DNA of 64,000 nucleotides from Thermoanaerobacterium sp. PSU-2 (GTDB lineage: Bacteria > Bacillota > Thermoanaerobacteria > Thermoanaerobacterales > Thermoanaerobacteraceae). The notes below the pieces were generated by a model, which had not been told where the DNA came from, ran no database searches, and saw only the letters and a list, made by a program, of their open reading frames with translations. The DNA lies in NCBI RefSeq assembly GCF_002102475.1, contig NZ_MSQD01000005.1, positions 62,001-126,000 on the forward strand, read 5' to 3'. Both the position numbers and the translations under genes were made by a program. Every line of letters starts with the position of its first letter. Position 1 is the first letter of the stretch. Below, in pieces: positions 17,696-27,238 of this stretch.

Positions 17696-18412
17696 CTACC
17701 TTGCAAATATATGGTTGCCAATCTGGGTTATTATTGGCCTGTTAAAAATCCAGTAATTTTGTACTCTCGATGCATTGTAGTAGTACAGTGCTCCACCTGT
17801 TGGATCCCATCCTGCTATTGCATCCTGAGCTGCTCTTATGCAGTCTTGAGTTGGAGGAAGCCACATTTGTCCATCATCAACCGCAGAAAATGCTCCAGGT
17901 TGGAAAATCACGCCTGCAATTGTATGTGGAAACATCGGTGACCTTACTCTGTTCATCACAACCGCTCCAACGGCTACTTTGCCTATAAAAGGCTCACCTC
18001 TCGCTTCACCGTTTATAAGCATTGCCAAAAGGTATACGTCATCGTTTGTAGTCGTTGATGTTGCTGGAGTGTATGTACTTGATATTGAAGTGTATTTGCT
18101 AATATTAAATCCCAAGGCTACCTTCGTCTGATCGTCCACAATCCCAGTCACATTAAGTCCATTATTAGCCTGAAATTTTCTCACAGCCAGCCATGTTCTG
18201 ACTCCGAAAAATCCATCTACAGGCCCATCGTAATATCCCCAATCTTTTAACCTTGATTGAACTCTCGATACGTCTGAGCCAGAATTGCCCCAGTACAAAT
18301 TTGCCATTGTCTTCATGGACATGTTTAATGTGCTTAACTCGACACAAAAAGTCGTAAATAATATTAATATAAGCAAAACTACTTTGACTCTTGAAATGGA
18401 ATAGTTTTTCAT
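17696..18412 (-). CDS. sleB: spore cortex-lytic enzyme SleB
   Basis: Lytic transglycosylase that degrades spore cortex during germination, 238 aa. An N-terminal signal segment (about residues 10-30) is followed by a peptidoglycan-binding domain (GDVSRVQSRLKDWGYYDGPVDGFFG) and a catalytic domain with INGEARGEPFIGKVAVGAVVMNR, which includes the catalytic glutamate, and GALYYYN. Translated together with ypeB. A sequence resembling a forespore promoter (AATACTA as -10) lies about 25 bp before the GGAGGAG ribosome site; I hold that loosely. Confidence 0.95.
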   Translation of the reverse strand: MKNYSISRVKVVLLILILFTTFCVELSTLNMSMKTMANLYWGNSGSDVSRVQSRLKDWGYYDGPVDGFFGVRTWLAVRKFQANNGLNVTGIVDDQTKVALGFNISKYTSISSTYTPATSTTTNDDVYLLAMLINGEARGEPFIGKVAVGAVVMNRVRSPMFPHTIAGVIFQPGAFSAVDDGQMWLPPTQDCIRAAQDAIAGWDPTGGALYYYNASRVQNYWIFNRPIITQIGNHIFAR

Positions 18413-18461
18413 CTGTCTCCTCCTCTACAAATTAGTATTTGTAGATATTTTTTGTAGAGAA

Positions 18462-19919
18462 TCAAACTTTATACACGTGTCCCAAAACTTTTATATGATC
18501 TATGTTTGGATCTTCAGTGCCCTGAAGCTGACAATGCTGCCTTTTAAGCAGCTTTACCCTTTCAATTATGTCTTTTGTTATCCTCTCACCTGGGCAAATC
18601 ATTGGTATCCCCGGCGGATATGCCATGATCATCTCCGCACATATTTCACCTTCTGCATCATCCAAAAGAATTGACCTGCTTTTGCTATAATACGCATCTC
18701 TCGGAGCAACGATGACTTCTGGCCTTATTATGTTTCCTGTTGTTATTTCACCGCTGTTTTTATTCATTTTGGCAAATTCCTTTAAACTGTGTATTAGATG
18801 CTCTACATCATCCTTTTCATCGCCAAGGCTTATTATTGCCATTATATTGCTAAGATCCGCCATCTCCAACTGGATGTGGTATTTAAGCCTCAATTCTCTC
18901 ATTATCTCGTATCCCGTCATGCCTGTCTTTGATACATTTATGACAAGTTTAGTTGGATCTAACATATATGGGCTCATTATATCCTTTTGAGTAATGGCTT
19001 TTAACCCATCTATCTTGTTGATTTCCTCACGAGCGTATTCCGAAAATTCTATGACTTTCATGAGCATTTCTTCACCTTTAGTAGCCAACTGTTTTCTCGC
19101 CACATCCAGTGATGCCATCAAAACGTACGAAGCAGACGTAGATTGCAAAAGGTTTAAAATGGACTTTATTGAAGACACTTCTACTCTATTGCCCTTAGAC
19201 AAAAGAAGAGAGCTTTGTGTCATTGAGCCACCCGTTTTATGTATGCTAAGGGCACAAATGTCAGCGCCCAGTGTAATACCACCACGAGGCATGTCAGGAT
19301 GAAAATAAAAATGGCTTCCATGCGCTTCATCGCACAAAACCGCCATATTATTCTCGTGTGCCACATTGATTATCTTTTCTAATTCTGAAGTAATGCCGTA
19401 ATACGTAGGATTCAATATGAGAACTGCTTTAGCGTCAGGGTTTGCTAAAATTGCCTCTTGTACCTTGTCGGCGCTAATTCCTAATGCTATATCCAAATCT
19501 TCATCTATTTCAGGATACAGGTAAACAGGTACTGCACCTGATAGAATGAGAGCCGAAAAAGCTGATTTGTGAGCATTTCTCGGCATGATTATCTTGTCAC
19601 CCGGCTCTGTAACTGCCATTATCATGGCTTGTATTCCAGACGTAGTGCCATTGACCAAAAAGTAAGCATAATCTGCACCAAAAGCCTGTGCTGCAAGTTT
19701 ATGTGCTTCTTCTATTACGCCTATTGGATTAGCAAGATTATCCAAATCCTCCATGCTGTTGACATCAATGCTCATCACTGCACTTCCAACGTATTGAGTA
19801 AATTCTCTATTTCCCTTCCCATGTTTATGCCCTGGAACATGAAAGGCATACACATTTTCCTCTACATAATTTTTTAGCGCCTCAAATAAAGGCGCATCAT
19901 TCTGTGTGTACTTCGTCAT
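18462..19919 (-). CDS. Orn/Lys/Arg decarboxylase, aspartate aminotransferase fold
   Basis: PLP-dependent decarboxylase of 485 aa in the YaaO/SpeA-like group of fold-I enzymes. The PLP lysine is in ALSIHKTGGSMTQSS, preceded by CDEAHGSHF with the PLP-binding aspartate. The C-terminal domain has the YPPGIPMICPGE segment typical of these enzymes. The substrate (arginine, lysine or ornithine) cannot be told from sequence. If arginine, it would supply agmatine for polyamines. It lies 13 bp downstream of spoIIR in the same direction. Confidence 0.9.
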   Translation of the reverse strand: MTKYTQNDAPLFEALKNYVEENVYAFHVPGHKHGKGNREFTQYVGSAVMSIDVNSMEDLDNLANPIGVIEEAHKLAAQAFGADYAYFLVNGTTSGIQAMIMAVTEPGDKIIMPRNAHKSAFSALILSGAVPVYLYPEIDEDLDIALGISADKVQEAILANPDAKAVLILNPTYYGITSELEKIINVAHENNMAVLCDEAHGSHFYFHPDMPRGGITLGADICALSIHKTGGSMTQSSLLLSKGNRVEVSSIKSILNLLQSTSASYVLMASLDVARKQLATKGEEMLMKVIEFSEYAREEINKIDGLKAITQKDIMSPYMLDPTKLVINVSKTGMTGYEIMRELRLKYHIQLEMADLSNIMAIISLGDEKDDVEHLIHSLKEFAKMNKNSGEITTGNIIRPEVIVAPRDAYYSKSRSILLDDAEGEICAEMIMAYPPGIPMICPGERITKDIIERVKLLKRQHCQLQGTEDPNIDHIKVLGHVYKV

Positions 19920-19932
19920 CTAAGTTTTCCTC

Positions 19933-20568
19933 CTAATCTTTTAATGCCATTTTTATCTCGTTAAAATACCTTTCCAATACTTCCACGACTTTAAATTTCA
20001 CCTGTGGTTTTTCTGTCTCTATCATGGACAATTCATCTTCTGACAAGAACCTGCTTAATTCTCTCTTTGTCTCATCGCTTGTAAGCCCATGTGTTATATC
20101 GATAAAACACAGTGGCGGAAACATCACACACCACCAATTTTTCCCTTCGCCTTTACCTATGACGATCCTAAGTGCATTGTAATTTCCTGCAGGCAGTGTG
20201 ATCGTTCCGTAGTATTTTGTAGGAAAATCAAAGCGACCGTACATTACTTTGACACCATAATTTTTTCCATTGGCGTAAACAGTATCTTGCGCTATCTTTT
20301 GTATGTATGGTATGTTCTTCTTTATTATTTCTTCTGACTCCTTTAGATTTGTCACACCGATGAATCTGTCGTTCATGTTTTTGATTACAGCATCTCTCAC
20401 TTTTAGCTTTAGGCTTTGGTCCTCTTTAGAATCGCTGTTAGCTATAACGTGAAATCTTATAAGCTTATTTGAGATATCTTTTTTCATGGCGTATGTGTCA
20501 TCGTTTTTACTTATCTCAAAGAAAAATACTGTAGAAATTATCAGAACAATTGCAATAAGACGCTTCAT
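19933..20568 (-). CDS. spoIIR: stage II sporulation protein R
   Basis: Secreted forespore signal that triggers SpoIIGA cleavage of pro-sigma E. From the ATG at 20568 (after GGGGGAT) the protein has 211 aa with an N-terminal signal segment and the family motif HVIANSDSKEDQSLKLKVRD. FPPLCFIDITHG follows in the C-terminal half. The frame is open 24 codons further upstream, but those lack a ribosome site. Confidence 0.93.
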   Translation of the reverse strand: MKRLIAIVLIISTVFFFEISKNDDTYAMKKDISNKLIRFHVIANSDSKEDQSLKLKVRDAVIKNMNDRFIGVTNLKESEEIIKKNIPYIQKIAQDTVYANGKNYGVKVMYGRFDFPTKYYGTITLPAGNYNALRIVIGKGEGKNWWCVMFPPLCFIDITHGLTSDETKRELSRFLSEDELSMIETEKPQVKFKVVEVLERYFNEIKMALKD

Positions 20569-20663
20569 TATGTATAATCCCCCAATTATTTTTATTTGAC
20601 AATTACAATTAAAATTGCCTTCGATTTCAATTATTGCCAAACAAGATGAGAATTATACAAAAT

Positions 20664-21812
20664 TTATCTAAATAAGCCTATCCTCCTAATGTGGGCAGTC
20701 ACAACCGGCTCCACCACAACATCCGGAAATTTCTCATTCCAAGTTGGCCCAACTTTGCTCCAAAGGGAAGGATTGTACTTCTCAATGTAGTCTCCTACAC
20801 CTATCATATCGACTTTTAAATCCTTCTGAAATTTTTTAAGTGATTCATTTATCATTTTTTCAATGACGCCGTCGGCTTTTTTCTCCATTGTGCTTAATAC
20901 ATTTGTGTCAAACATCTCCCCATGTTTTTGAAAACTGTATTCCGTCACTTCTCCTTCAACATCGTATTTTAATTTGTATATTATCTTTCCGTTTTTCTCA
21001 ATAACCTGTCTTTTCATAACGGTATTTGTGATGTTAAATGGCACCTTTACTTCCTTACCGTCCGTTGTAGGCATGTCAAACGTAATGTCTCCACCTTTGA
21101 CAAAGCCCATAAGCCACATGTACCCCATGTTTTCCCCATCTGACAGCCATCCTGCCAGTTTGTAATTTTTTATGATGGCAGAACCAGCAATTTTCAGTTC
21201 ATCTTTTCCCGCTGATATGACTGGAATTATGGCGTTTCCATTTGTGTCATGCAACGATTTGGTTATTTTATTGTAATCTATATTAGGAAATATTGACGTC
21301 CTGTTGTACTGCTTGAATATATCATCAATATACGCACCAATATCTGGATCAAATTTATAATTTTTAAGCAGTATATCTTGTGCCTTGCCATTTGCCACCA
21401 GCAACCTTAACTTCCTGCTTAGTTCGTAGCTTCTATCTAAAGTATCCAATACTTCAAGAAATTTATCCCTATTGCTGACTACATCCTTGCCTAAAATCAC
21501 AGCTTTCGTATGACCTAAAAAAAGCCTTTTATCAAGCCTTGTGCTCACATGACGGGATGCAGAAAAGACTGTATCCCCAATTTCTGATATGGAGAAATTA
21601 GGCTGCCCACCGCCACCACCGCCGCCACCTGCAGCGCTGGACACCTGTTTTACATTTGGAAACTGGAAAGTCACCACATAATTTTTGGCTTGATTCGACG
21701 TGTCAATCCCTATGGCCATCACAAATGCTCTGTCCTCAATCTCAACCTTGTCCCAGCATCCTGTCAAAATTAATGGTATAATGAGCACCAAAATAAAAAT
21801 AAATTTCTTCAT
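20664..21812 (-). CDS. Ger(x)C family spore germination lipoprotein
   Basis: C subunit of a GerA-type nutrient receptor, 382 aa. The lipobox LILTGCWDK (cysteine at about residue 19) is followed by the family sequence VEIEDRAFVMAIGID. A glycine-rich stretch near residues 63-70 is unusual. It overlaps the B-subunit gene by 4 bp (ATGA type), so the subunits are translationally coupled. It acts on the outer face of the spore inner membrane. Confidence 0.93.
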   Translation of the reverse strand: MKKFIFILVLIIPLILTGCWDKVEIEDRAFVMAIGIDTSNQAKNYVVTFQFPNVKQVSSAAGGGGGGGGQPNFSISEIGDTVFSASRHVSTRLDKRLFLGHTKAVILGKDVVSNRDKFLEVLDTLDRSYELSRKLRLLVANGKAQDILLKNYKFDPDIGAYIDDIFKQYNRTSIFPNIDYNKITKSLHDTNGNAIIPVISAGKDELKIAGSAIIKNYKLAGWLSDGENMGYMWLMGFVKGGDITFDMPTTDGKEVKVPFNITNTVMKRQVIEKNGKIIYKLKYDVEGEVTEYSFQKHGEMFDTNVLSTMEKKADGVIEKMINESLKKFQKDLKVDMIGVGDYIEKYNPSLWSKVGPTWNEKFPDVVVEPVVTAHIRRIGLFR

Positions 21813-22906
21813 TGCTTTTCACCTCCATGCCTTATTTTCACTATAGTACACATTAACAAAGGAAGGATGATCACAAAAAACAGAGCTAAATATATGGCGT
21901 ATGACGCGTATCTGTATACCTCTACAATTGATTCAGGTATAAGTGCCATAAAGTATATGATGGGTATAAGCGGTATAACAAGATATGAATGTTCTCTTGC
22001 CTTTATAAGCTTTGACAAGCTCAGTGTGGCGGCATAATGAAAAGCCGATATAGATGTAAATACTGCAAACGTCCAAATGCCCATTATAAGGCTTTCAAGA
22101 TTTTCAATAAAAAAGCCTGGAAAGTTTATGGATTTTATGACTGTAAGCAATGGCCACAATTGGACACTTGTTTCCTTGTACCCGAATATACCTATGGTGA
22201 AAAACGTTATGTAAAGATAAAAAAATATTATGGAAAAAAATGATACATTTATGCTTTTTTTAAGCTTGTTTCCCAATTGGATATATGGAAATATGACGTA
22301 CAATATTTCAAATCCGATAAAACTGTAGGTAGTCTGCAAAATGCCTTTTGCAAGCCTTAAAGGTGAAATCCTAAGCACAGGCAAAAAATTGCTTAAATCT
22401 ATGTCTGTAATGGCTGGCAAAAGGATGATCATGGCAGGTATAACCATTACAGGAAAAAGTATCTCCGACATCCTTGCAATAGGTTCTATCCCATATCGCA
22501 CAATGTACGCCGACGTGAAAAGCAGGGTTATCATTATAACCTCTATAGGAGTGCTATTCAGTAGGTATGACTTTGCGACTTCACCGAATATCCTTAAATT
22601 TAAACTGCAAAAAATCAAAAAATACACGATTAAGAATATTGTAAGCAAAATAGACACAGGCTTAGTCATAATTTTTTCGGAATACTCTACAAATGTCTCC
22701 GTCGGAAATTTTGATGCTACGAAACTTATAATCCTAGCAAATGTTAAAGCCACAAGTCCTCCTAAAAGTATCACAATAAGACCATTGGGTCCTGCTGCCT
22801 TGGCCACATCTGCAGGCAAGCTTAATACACCAGCTCCTAACATAGTGGTAAAAAGCAGTATAGAAAGCTGATTTTCTGAGATCTTGTCATTGTTTTTTAT
22901 CATCAT
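21809..22906 (-). CDS. GerAB-type spore germination permease
   Basis: B subunit of the receptor, 365 aa, about ten membrane segments, APC-like fold. The N-terminus has NDKISENQLSILLFTTMLGAGVLSLP, typical of GerAB/YndE proteins. It overlaps the A-subunit gene by 20 bp and the C-subunit gene by 4 bp. In this family the B subunit binds the germinant; which one is unknown here. Confidence 0.93.
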   Translation of the reverse strand: MMIKNNDKISENQLSILLFTTMLGAGVLSLPADVAKAAGPNGLIVILLGGLVALTFARIISFVASKFPTETFVEYSEKIMTKPVSILLTIFLIVYFLIFCSLNLRIFGEVAKSYLLNSTPIEVIMITLLFTSAYIVRYGIEPIARMSEILFPVMVIPAMIILLPAITDIDLSNFLPVLRISPLRLAKGILQTTYSFIGFEILYVIFPYIQLGNKLKKSINVSFFSIIFFYLYITFFTIGIFGYKETSVQLWPLLTVIKSINFPGFFIENLESLIMGIWTFAVFTSISAFHYAATLSLSKLIKAREHSYLVIPLIPIIYFMALIPESIVEVYRYASYAIYLALFFVIILPLLMCTIVKIRHGGEKQ

Positions 22907-24500
22907 TATCCCTCCGGTCTACTTCTACGCTTTCGATCTTCTCCGGTCTTAAATCCTTCATCCGTTTTTTGTCCTGTGTGTCAAGTGTAGGAGGTCTCTT
23001 TTTAAAGACCATCAGCGGCGCTCTTATAATTGTATCTGCCAAATCGCTTAAATTTATCTCTACAAATGGAGATAAATAAGGAAGTCCAAAGCTTTTAAGT
23101 ACGACCAAATGTGTCAGCATAAGTATAAATCCCAGCATTATGCCGTATAACCCCAATACAGCCGCTAGAATCATAAAAGCAAACCTTAAAAGCCTAAAGG
23201 CAATGGCAGCACTGTAACTGGGTATAGAAAAAGACGAAACGGCAGTAACTGCTACCACTATCACCATCAACGGACTTACGATTCCTGCCATTACAGCAGC
23301 CTGACCGATGATCAAGCCGCCTACTATGCCTATCGTCTGGCCTATTGGTACAGGAAGCCTTATGCCTGCTTCTCTCAAAAGCTCAAAAGTCGCTTCCATT
23401 ATTAATGCTTCCATAAAGGCAGGAAATGGAACTCCTTGCCTTGTTGAAGCTATATAAAGAGCCAATTTTGTAGGTATCATGCCAGGATGGTATGATGTAA
23501 ATGCTATATATATAGATGGACCTACAAGAGCAATGATTGCCGCCGTAAACCTTAGTATCCTGAGAAGTGAAGAAATCATCCATCTCTCAAAATAATCTTC
23601 AGGCGATTGGAATAGTGTGGCCAACGTTGTAGGTATTATTAGTGCAAATGGCGAATTGTCTATGAGTATGGCAATCCTTCCCTCCAACACTGATGCAGCA
23701 ACTTTATCAGGTCTTTCGGTGTTAAGCATTTGTGGAAATGGCGAATGCCAATCTTCCTCTATAAGCTGCTCAATATAGCCGCTTTCTAAAACGCCGTCTA
23801 TGTCTATCTGATTAAGCCTTTCTTTTATCAATGACAACAAATCTTTATTGACTATGTCATCTATGTACAGTAAAGCAATATCCGTCTTAGACCTTTTCCC
23901 TATCTGCATCTGCTTTATCTTAAACTTCGGATCCCTTATCCACCTTCTGACAAGAGCTGTATTTACCCTCAAAGTCTCAGTAAAACCTTCTCTTGCGCCC
24001 CTTACAACCATTTCTGTCTCAGGAGGTGCAACAGATCTCATCTGCCATCCTCTGCTGGATATAATGACAACTTTAGAGTGTCCATCTAAGAAAAGGGCCG
24101 TATCACCTGAAAGTATAGATGTTATACATTTGTCTAAATCGTCAATCTCCTTTATGTCACCACCAGTTATGGCCGCTTTTTTGATTACTTCATATATGTT
24201 CTTTTTAATCTCATCAATCGAAGGTCTTGCCTGCCTTGAATCAAGCATAAGGGAATGCATCACGTGCTCGTTTATGATGCCTTTGTCCACAAGTCCATCT
24301 ACAAACACTAATTCCAGTTTGTGCTGGAATTCCTCACCAACCCAAAATTCTCTGTAAATTATATCATCAGAATCTTTTAACATATCCTTTATGTATTTTA
24401 TATTTTCTTCAATGTCTTCTTTCACCTTTGGACTTTCTACATCTTTACCTTCCCTGTTATCATTGTTTTTATTTTTAAAAAGTTTATTAAAAAATCCCAA
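22887..24500 (-). CDS. GerAA-type spore germination receptor subunit A
   Basis: About 538 aa. A hydrophilic N-terminal half (with DSDDIIYREFWVG and SILSGDTALFLDGH) is followed by the GerA membrane part including RVNTALVRRWIRDP, GYIEQLIEEDWHSPFPQMLNTERPD and several hydrophobic segments, then a polar tail. A TTG at 24500 has well-spaced AAAGGGGTGG; a GTG three codons upstream (24509) overlaps that site. First gene of a three-gene receptor operon. Confidence 0.92.
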   Translation of the reverse strand: MGFFNKLFKNKNNDNREGKDVESPKVKEDIEENIKYIKDMLKDSDDIIYREFWVGEEFQHKLELVFVDGLVDKGIINEHVMHSLMLDSRQARPSIDEIKKNIYEVIKKAAITGGDIKEIDDLDKCITSILSGDTALFLDGHSKVVIISSRGWQMRSVAPPETEMVVRGAREGFTETLRVNTALVRRWIRDPKFKIKQMQIGKRSKTDIALLYIDDIVNKDLLSLIKERLNQIDIDGVLESGYIEQLIEEDWHSPFPQMLNTERPDKVAASVLEGRIAILIDNSPFALIIPTTLATLFQSPEDYFERWMISSLLRILRFTAAIIALVGPSIYIAFTSYHPGMIPTKLALYIASTRQGVPFPAFMEALIMEATFELLREAGIRLPVPIGQTIGIVGGLIIGQAAVMAGIVSPLMVIVVAVTAVSSFSIPSYSAAIAFRLLRFAFMILAAVLGLYGIMLGFILMLTHLVVLKSFGLPYLSPFVEINLSDLADTIIRAPLMVFKKRPPTLDTQDKKRMKDLRPEKIESVEVDRRDNDDKKQ

Positions 24501-24519
24501 AAAAACCACCCCTTTCTCA

Positions 24520-24738
24520 TCAAATCGGTGAAAATTTAATGATTATGTACATGATTGCATCAACTAAAAGATACGCTATGCCTATATTTCTGCAAACTTT
24601 TGAGTCTTTATCAAGCCCTTTTTTCTTCAAATCTTTGGGCTCAAACACCGATTCATAAAAACCTGTTATGAAAAGTACGGTAAACAAATACGCGTTAAAA
24701 ACTTGTTTCAAAAAAAGAAATACATTCATCATATCCAC
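24520..24738 (-). CDS. small two-segment membrane protein (CLC_0170-like)
   Basis: 72-aa protein with two hydrophobic segments (about residues 5-25 and 48-70) joined by the charged loop ESVFEPKDLKKKGLDKDSK. This resembles the small CLC_0170 family near germination operons of clostridia; I am only fairly sure of the family. It lies just upstream of the gerA-type operon and may be its first cistron. GTG at 24738 or ATG at 24732 could start it; the AAAGGTGAT site suits either. Confidence 0.65.
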   Translation of the reverse strand: MDMMNVFLFLKQVFNAYLFTVLFITGFYESVFEPKDLKKKGLDKDSKVCRNIGIAYLLVDAIMYIIIKFSPI

Positions 24739-24775
24739 ATCACCTTTTTTAAGTATTTCACAATAAAAAAAATAT

Positions 24776-24803
24776 ATGCAAAAAAAATAGGCCTCCGCCT
24801 ATT
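24776..24803 (-). terminator. terminator after the nucleotidyltransferase gene
   Basis: AATAGGC and GCCTATT with a 4-nt loop, followed by eight Ts on the minus strand. It lies 15 bp after the stop at 24818. Confidence 0.88.
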
Positions 24804-24817
24804 CTCATGCATATATA

Positions 24818-25540
24818 TTAAGCTATATACTTATTTGCCATTTCTACGTCTTCATCCTTATCTACATCATTGCCTATCTCTGGGTATTTAGATATTACAG
24901 CTTTTGCGTTAATATTGAAAAGCTCTGATACCTTTCTCTCAAGCTGACTTATGGTTACGCGCCCAAAAGCGAACAGTATCAAAATCCTAAAGCCCAGCAA
25001 CTGTCCTAACTTCCACGGTTTTTTCCTAAACGCTATAAATTGTTTTGCCGCTTCAATGCAAGCATCGACAATTTGAGGATTTATATAAAATATATTTCCA
25101 CCGGTGAAAGTGCCTTCTTTGATTTTAGCGTAAGTCCTCTTTGCGTCTGGAAATTTCCTCTCGTTGTCCTCTCTTTTAACTATCGGATAACACAAATCCG
25201 CGTTCAAGGCTTCAGACTGCTCTACAAAGTCTATTACTGCCTCTTTTGTAAGCATAGGTATATCGCATGTCAATATCAATACGCGCCTGTCATTTTTAAA
25301 AGGCTCGACTCCTTTGACAACATTTTCTATTATGGAATTTCCTTGATCTATCAATATATCTATGCCATCTATACATTGCAGTTTTTCCCTGTCGCCTACT
25401 ACAGCAATCTTATCTACTTTCCCAGAGCCTCTTAACGCATCAATGACATACGATATCATATACCTATCCTTTATCTTAATAAGAGCCTTTTCTGGAAGCT
25501 TCTCATCGCCAGTGCTTCCAGCCAGTATTAAAGCATTCAT
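24818..25540 (-). CDS. MobA-like NTP transferase
   Basis: Nucleotidyltransferase of 240 aa. The N-terminal MNALILAGSTGDEKLPEKALIKI is the NTP-binding loop, degenerate compared with the GGxxxRMG-K pattern, and LTCDIPMLTKEA carries the metal-binding aspartate. The family includes MobA, IspD and GlmU-type enzymes; the substrate is unknown. It follows the GntR regulator by 7 bp in an ispE-gntR-NTase run. Confidence 0.78.
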   Translation of the reverse strand: MNALILAGSTGDEKLPEKALIKIKDRYMISYVIDALRGSGKVDKIAVVGDREKLQCIDGIDILIDQGNSIIENVVKGVEPFKNDRRVLILTCDIPMLTKEAVIDFVEQSEALNADLCYPIVKREDNERKFPDAKRTYAKIKEGTFTGGNIFYINPQIVDACIEAAKQFIAFRKKPWKLGQLLGFRILILFAFGRVTISQLERKVSELFNINAKAVISKYPEIGNDVDKDEDVEMANKYIA

Positions 25541-25547
25541 GATTCAT

Positions 25548-26225
25548 TCACTCTCCATTGCTAAAATGCTTCATATCTTTCACTAAATCATTTTGAAAAT
25601 TCTGTATGTGCTTCTCCGCCCACTTTTGAGCATTGTCAGAACTACGCATCTCCAATGACTCCAATATCTTCTTGTGCTCTTGATACAGCTTCTTTGATTT
25701 TTTAAAATCGCTTATATACCTTACTCTAAACCTATGAACATGCTCTTGAAGGTTGTTCATTATCTGAACCAATTTTTCATTTCTTGAAGCATTGAATATC
25801 AAGTCATGAAACTCCTGATCGTACTTAATCAGCTTTTCTACGTCGTTTTCTTGTATCCCCTCATAAAATTTGTCCAATATTTCTTTTAGTTTTTTTAGTT
25901 CATCGTCTGTTATCCTTTCAGCAGCAAGTGATGCCGCAAGTCCTTCTAAAGACTGCCTGACTTCAAACGCATTAAGCAGATCCTTCGTACTAAGATCTGA
26001 CACATATGCACCTTTTCTCGGTACCATGACGACAAGCCCGTCTAACTCCAGCTTTCTTATGGCTTCCCTTACGGGAGTCCTGCTAACTCCCAGTTTCTCC
26101 GCCAACTGCACCTCCATAAGCCTTTCTCCTGGCTTAAATTCGCCTGTTATAATAGCATTTTTCATGTAATCAAATACGATATCCCTAAGCGGTTTGTAAT
26201 TTTCTAATGGCAAATAGTTATTCAT
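25548..26225 (-). CDS. GntR-family regulator, FadR/FCD subfamily
   Basis: 225 aa. The winged-helix domain has FKPGERLMEVQLAEKLGVSRTPVREAIRKLELDGLV at about residues 33-68, and the helical FCD ligand domain has the metal-binding residues (DQEFHDLIF, H in EHVHRFR, H in YQEHKKI). It overlaps the ispE stop by 8 bp. The effector is unknown. Such regulators usually sense small organic acids. Confidence 0.9.
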   Translation of the reverse strand: MNNYLPLENYKPLRDIVFDYMKNAIITGEFKPGERLMEVQLAEKLGVSRTPVREAIRKLELDGLVVMVPRKGAYVSDLSTKDLLNAFEVRQSLEGLAASLAAERITDDELKKLKEILDKFYEGIQENDVEKLIKYDQEFHDLIFNASRNEKLVQIMNNLQEHVHRFRVRYISDFKKSKKLYQEHKKILESLEMRSSDNAQKWAEKHIQNFQNDLVKDMKHFSNGE

Positions 26226-27084
26226 AAAGTTCTATCCCCTTATCAATAGTATTAGAAATACATGCATAAAATCCATCAGCCACAAAAGAATCATAAGCAA
26301 TATTTATTTTTACACTATCATCAAAAATTCCGAATACCGTTGGCCCACTGCCACTCATAAGAGTGCCTAATGCACCTTTTTTAACCATCATCTTTTTTAT
26401 ATCGCCTATAATAGGATATTTTTTGATGGTTACCCGCTCCAAGTCGTTCCCCAGACTCATACATATATTCATGACATCTCCTGAGTTTATAGCGTCAACC
26501 ATATTTTTAGTATAATTATTTTCTATGAAAGCAAGATTGTCATATTCAGTATACACGTCCTTTGTCGCTACGGATATATGAGGTTTTACTAATAGCAATT
26601 TCAAGTTGGGCGTATGTAAGTCTTGAAGCACGTCCCCTATACCAGAAGCCACTTTAGTACCACCATCTATGCAAAAAGGCACGTCGGCCCCTAAAGAAAC
26701 GGCCAAATCTTTTAAGACAGACAACTTTACATTAAGGTTCCAAAGCTTGTTTAGAGCGACTAAAGTTGCCGCAGCATTTGAGCTGCCCCCAGCAAGTCCT
26801 GCAGCAATTGGTATGTTTTTTTTAAGTCTAATGTGAACACCGTATCCGCCAAATTCTCTTTTTAATAAATCCGCTGCCTTTATGATCAAATTGGATCTAT
26901 CTGTAGGTACATCTTTCCTATTGCATTCAAGAACTATGTCATCATACATCTCAAATTCTAATTTATCATATAAATCTATCGATTGCAAAACCATCTCAAC
27001 AAAGTGGTATCCATCATCTCTTTTCCCTTTGACATCAAGTGCCAAATTTATTTTTGCGTACGATTTCGCTTTTAGTTTGTCCAT
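26218..27084 (-). CDS. ispE: 4-diphosphocytidyl-2-C-methyl-D-erythritol kinase
   Basis: GHMP-family kinase of the MEP isoprenoid pathway, 288 aa. The N-terminal KSYAKINLALDVKGKRDDGYH and the ATP-binding PIAAGLAGGSSNAAAT at about residue 90 are diagnostic, and LMSGSGPTVFG is near the C-terminus. It converts CDP-methylerythritol to its 2-phosphate. It lies between the SPOCS gene and the GntR gene, an arrangement common in clostridia. Confidence 0.95.
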   Translation of the reverse strand: MDKLKAKSYAKINLALDVKGKRDDGYHFVEMVLQSIDLYDKLEFEMYDDIVLECNRKDVPTDRSNLIIKAADLLKREFGGYGVHIRLKKNIPIAAGLAGGSSNAAATLVALNKLWNLNVKLSVLKDLAVSLGADVPFCIDGGTKVASGIGDVLQDLHTPNLKLLLVKPHISVATKDVYTEYDNLAFIENNYTKNMVDAINSGDVMNICMSLGNDLERVTIKKYPIIGDIKKMMVKKGALGTLMSGSGPTVFGIFDDSVKINIAYDSFVADGFYACISNTIDKGIELYE

Positions 27085-27194
27085 AACCAGTTCACTTCCA
27101 CAAAAAATTTACGCTATAATATATATTATACATTATACACGAAAATCCTTCTACATATGTTTAAATCGATAAATAAATTTTCTCTATGAAATAA

Positions 27195-27227
27195 AATAAA
27201 GTTGGAATAAATCATGAATTCCAACTT
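27195..27227 (-). terminator. terminator of the SPOCS/LysM gene
   Basis: AAAGTTGGAAT and ATTCCAACTTT form an 11-bp stem with a 9-nt loop, then TATTTTATTT on the minus strand. Confidence 0.8.
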
Positions 27228-27238
27228 TAGCTTAAACC

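Noticed and set aside
18165-18347. Short minus-strand frame within sleB
   Set aside because: It is out of frame with the well-supported sleB coding sequence and has no ribosome site.
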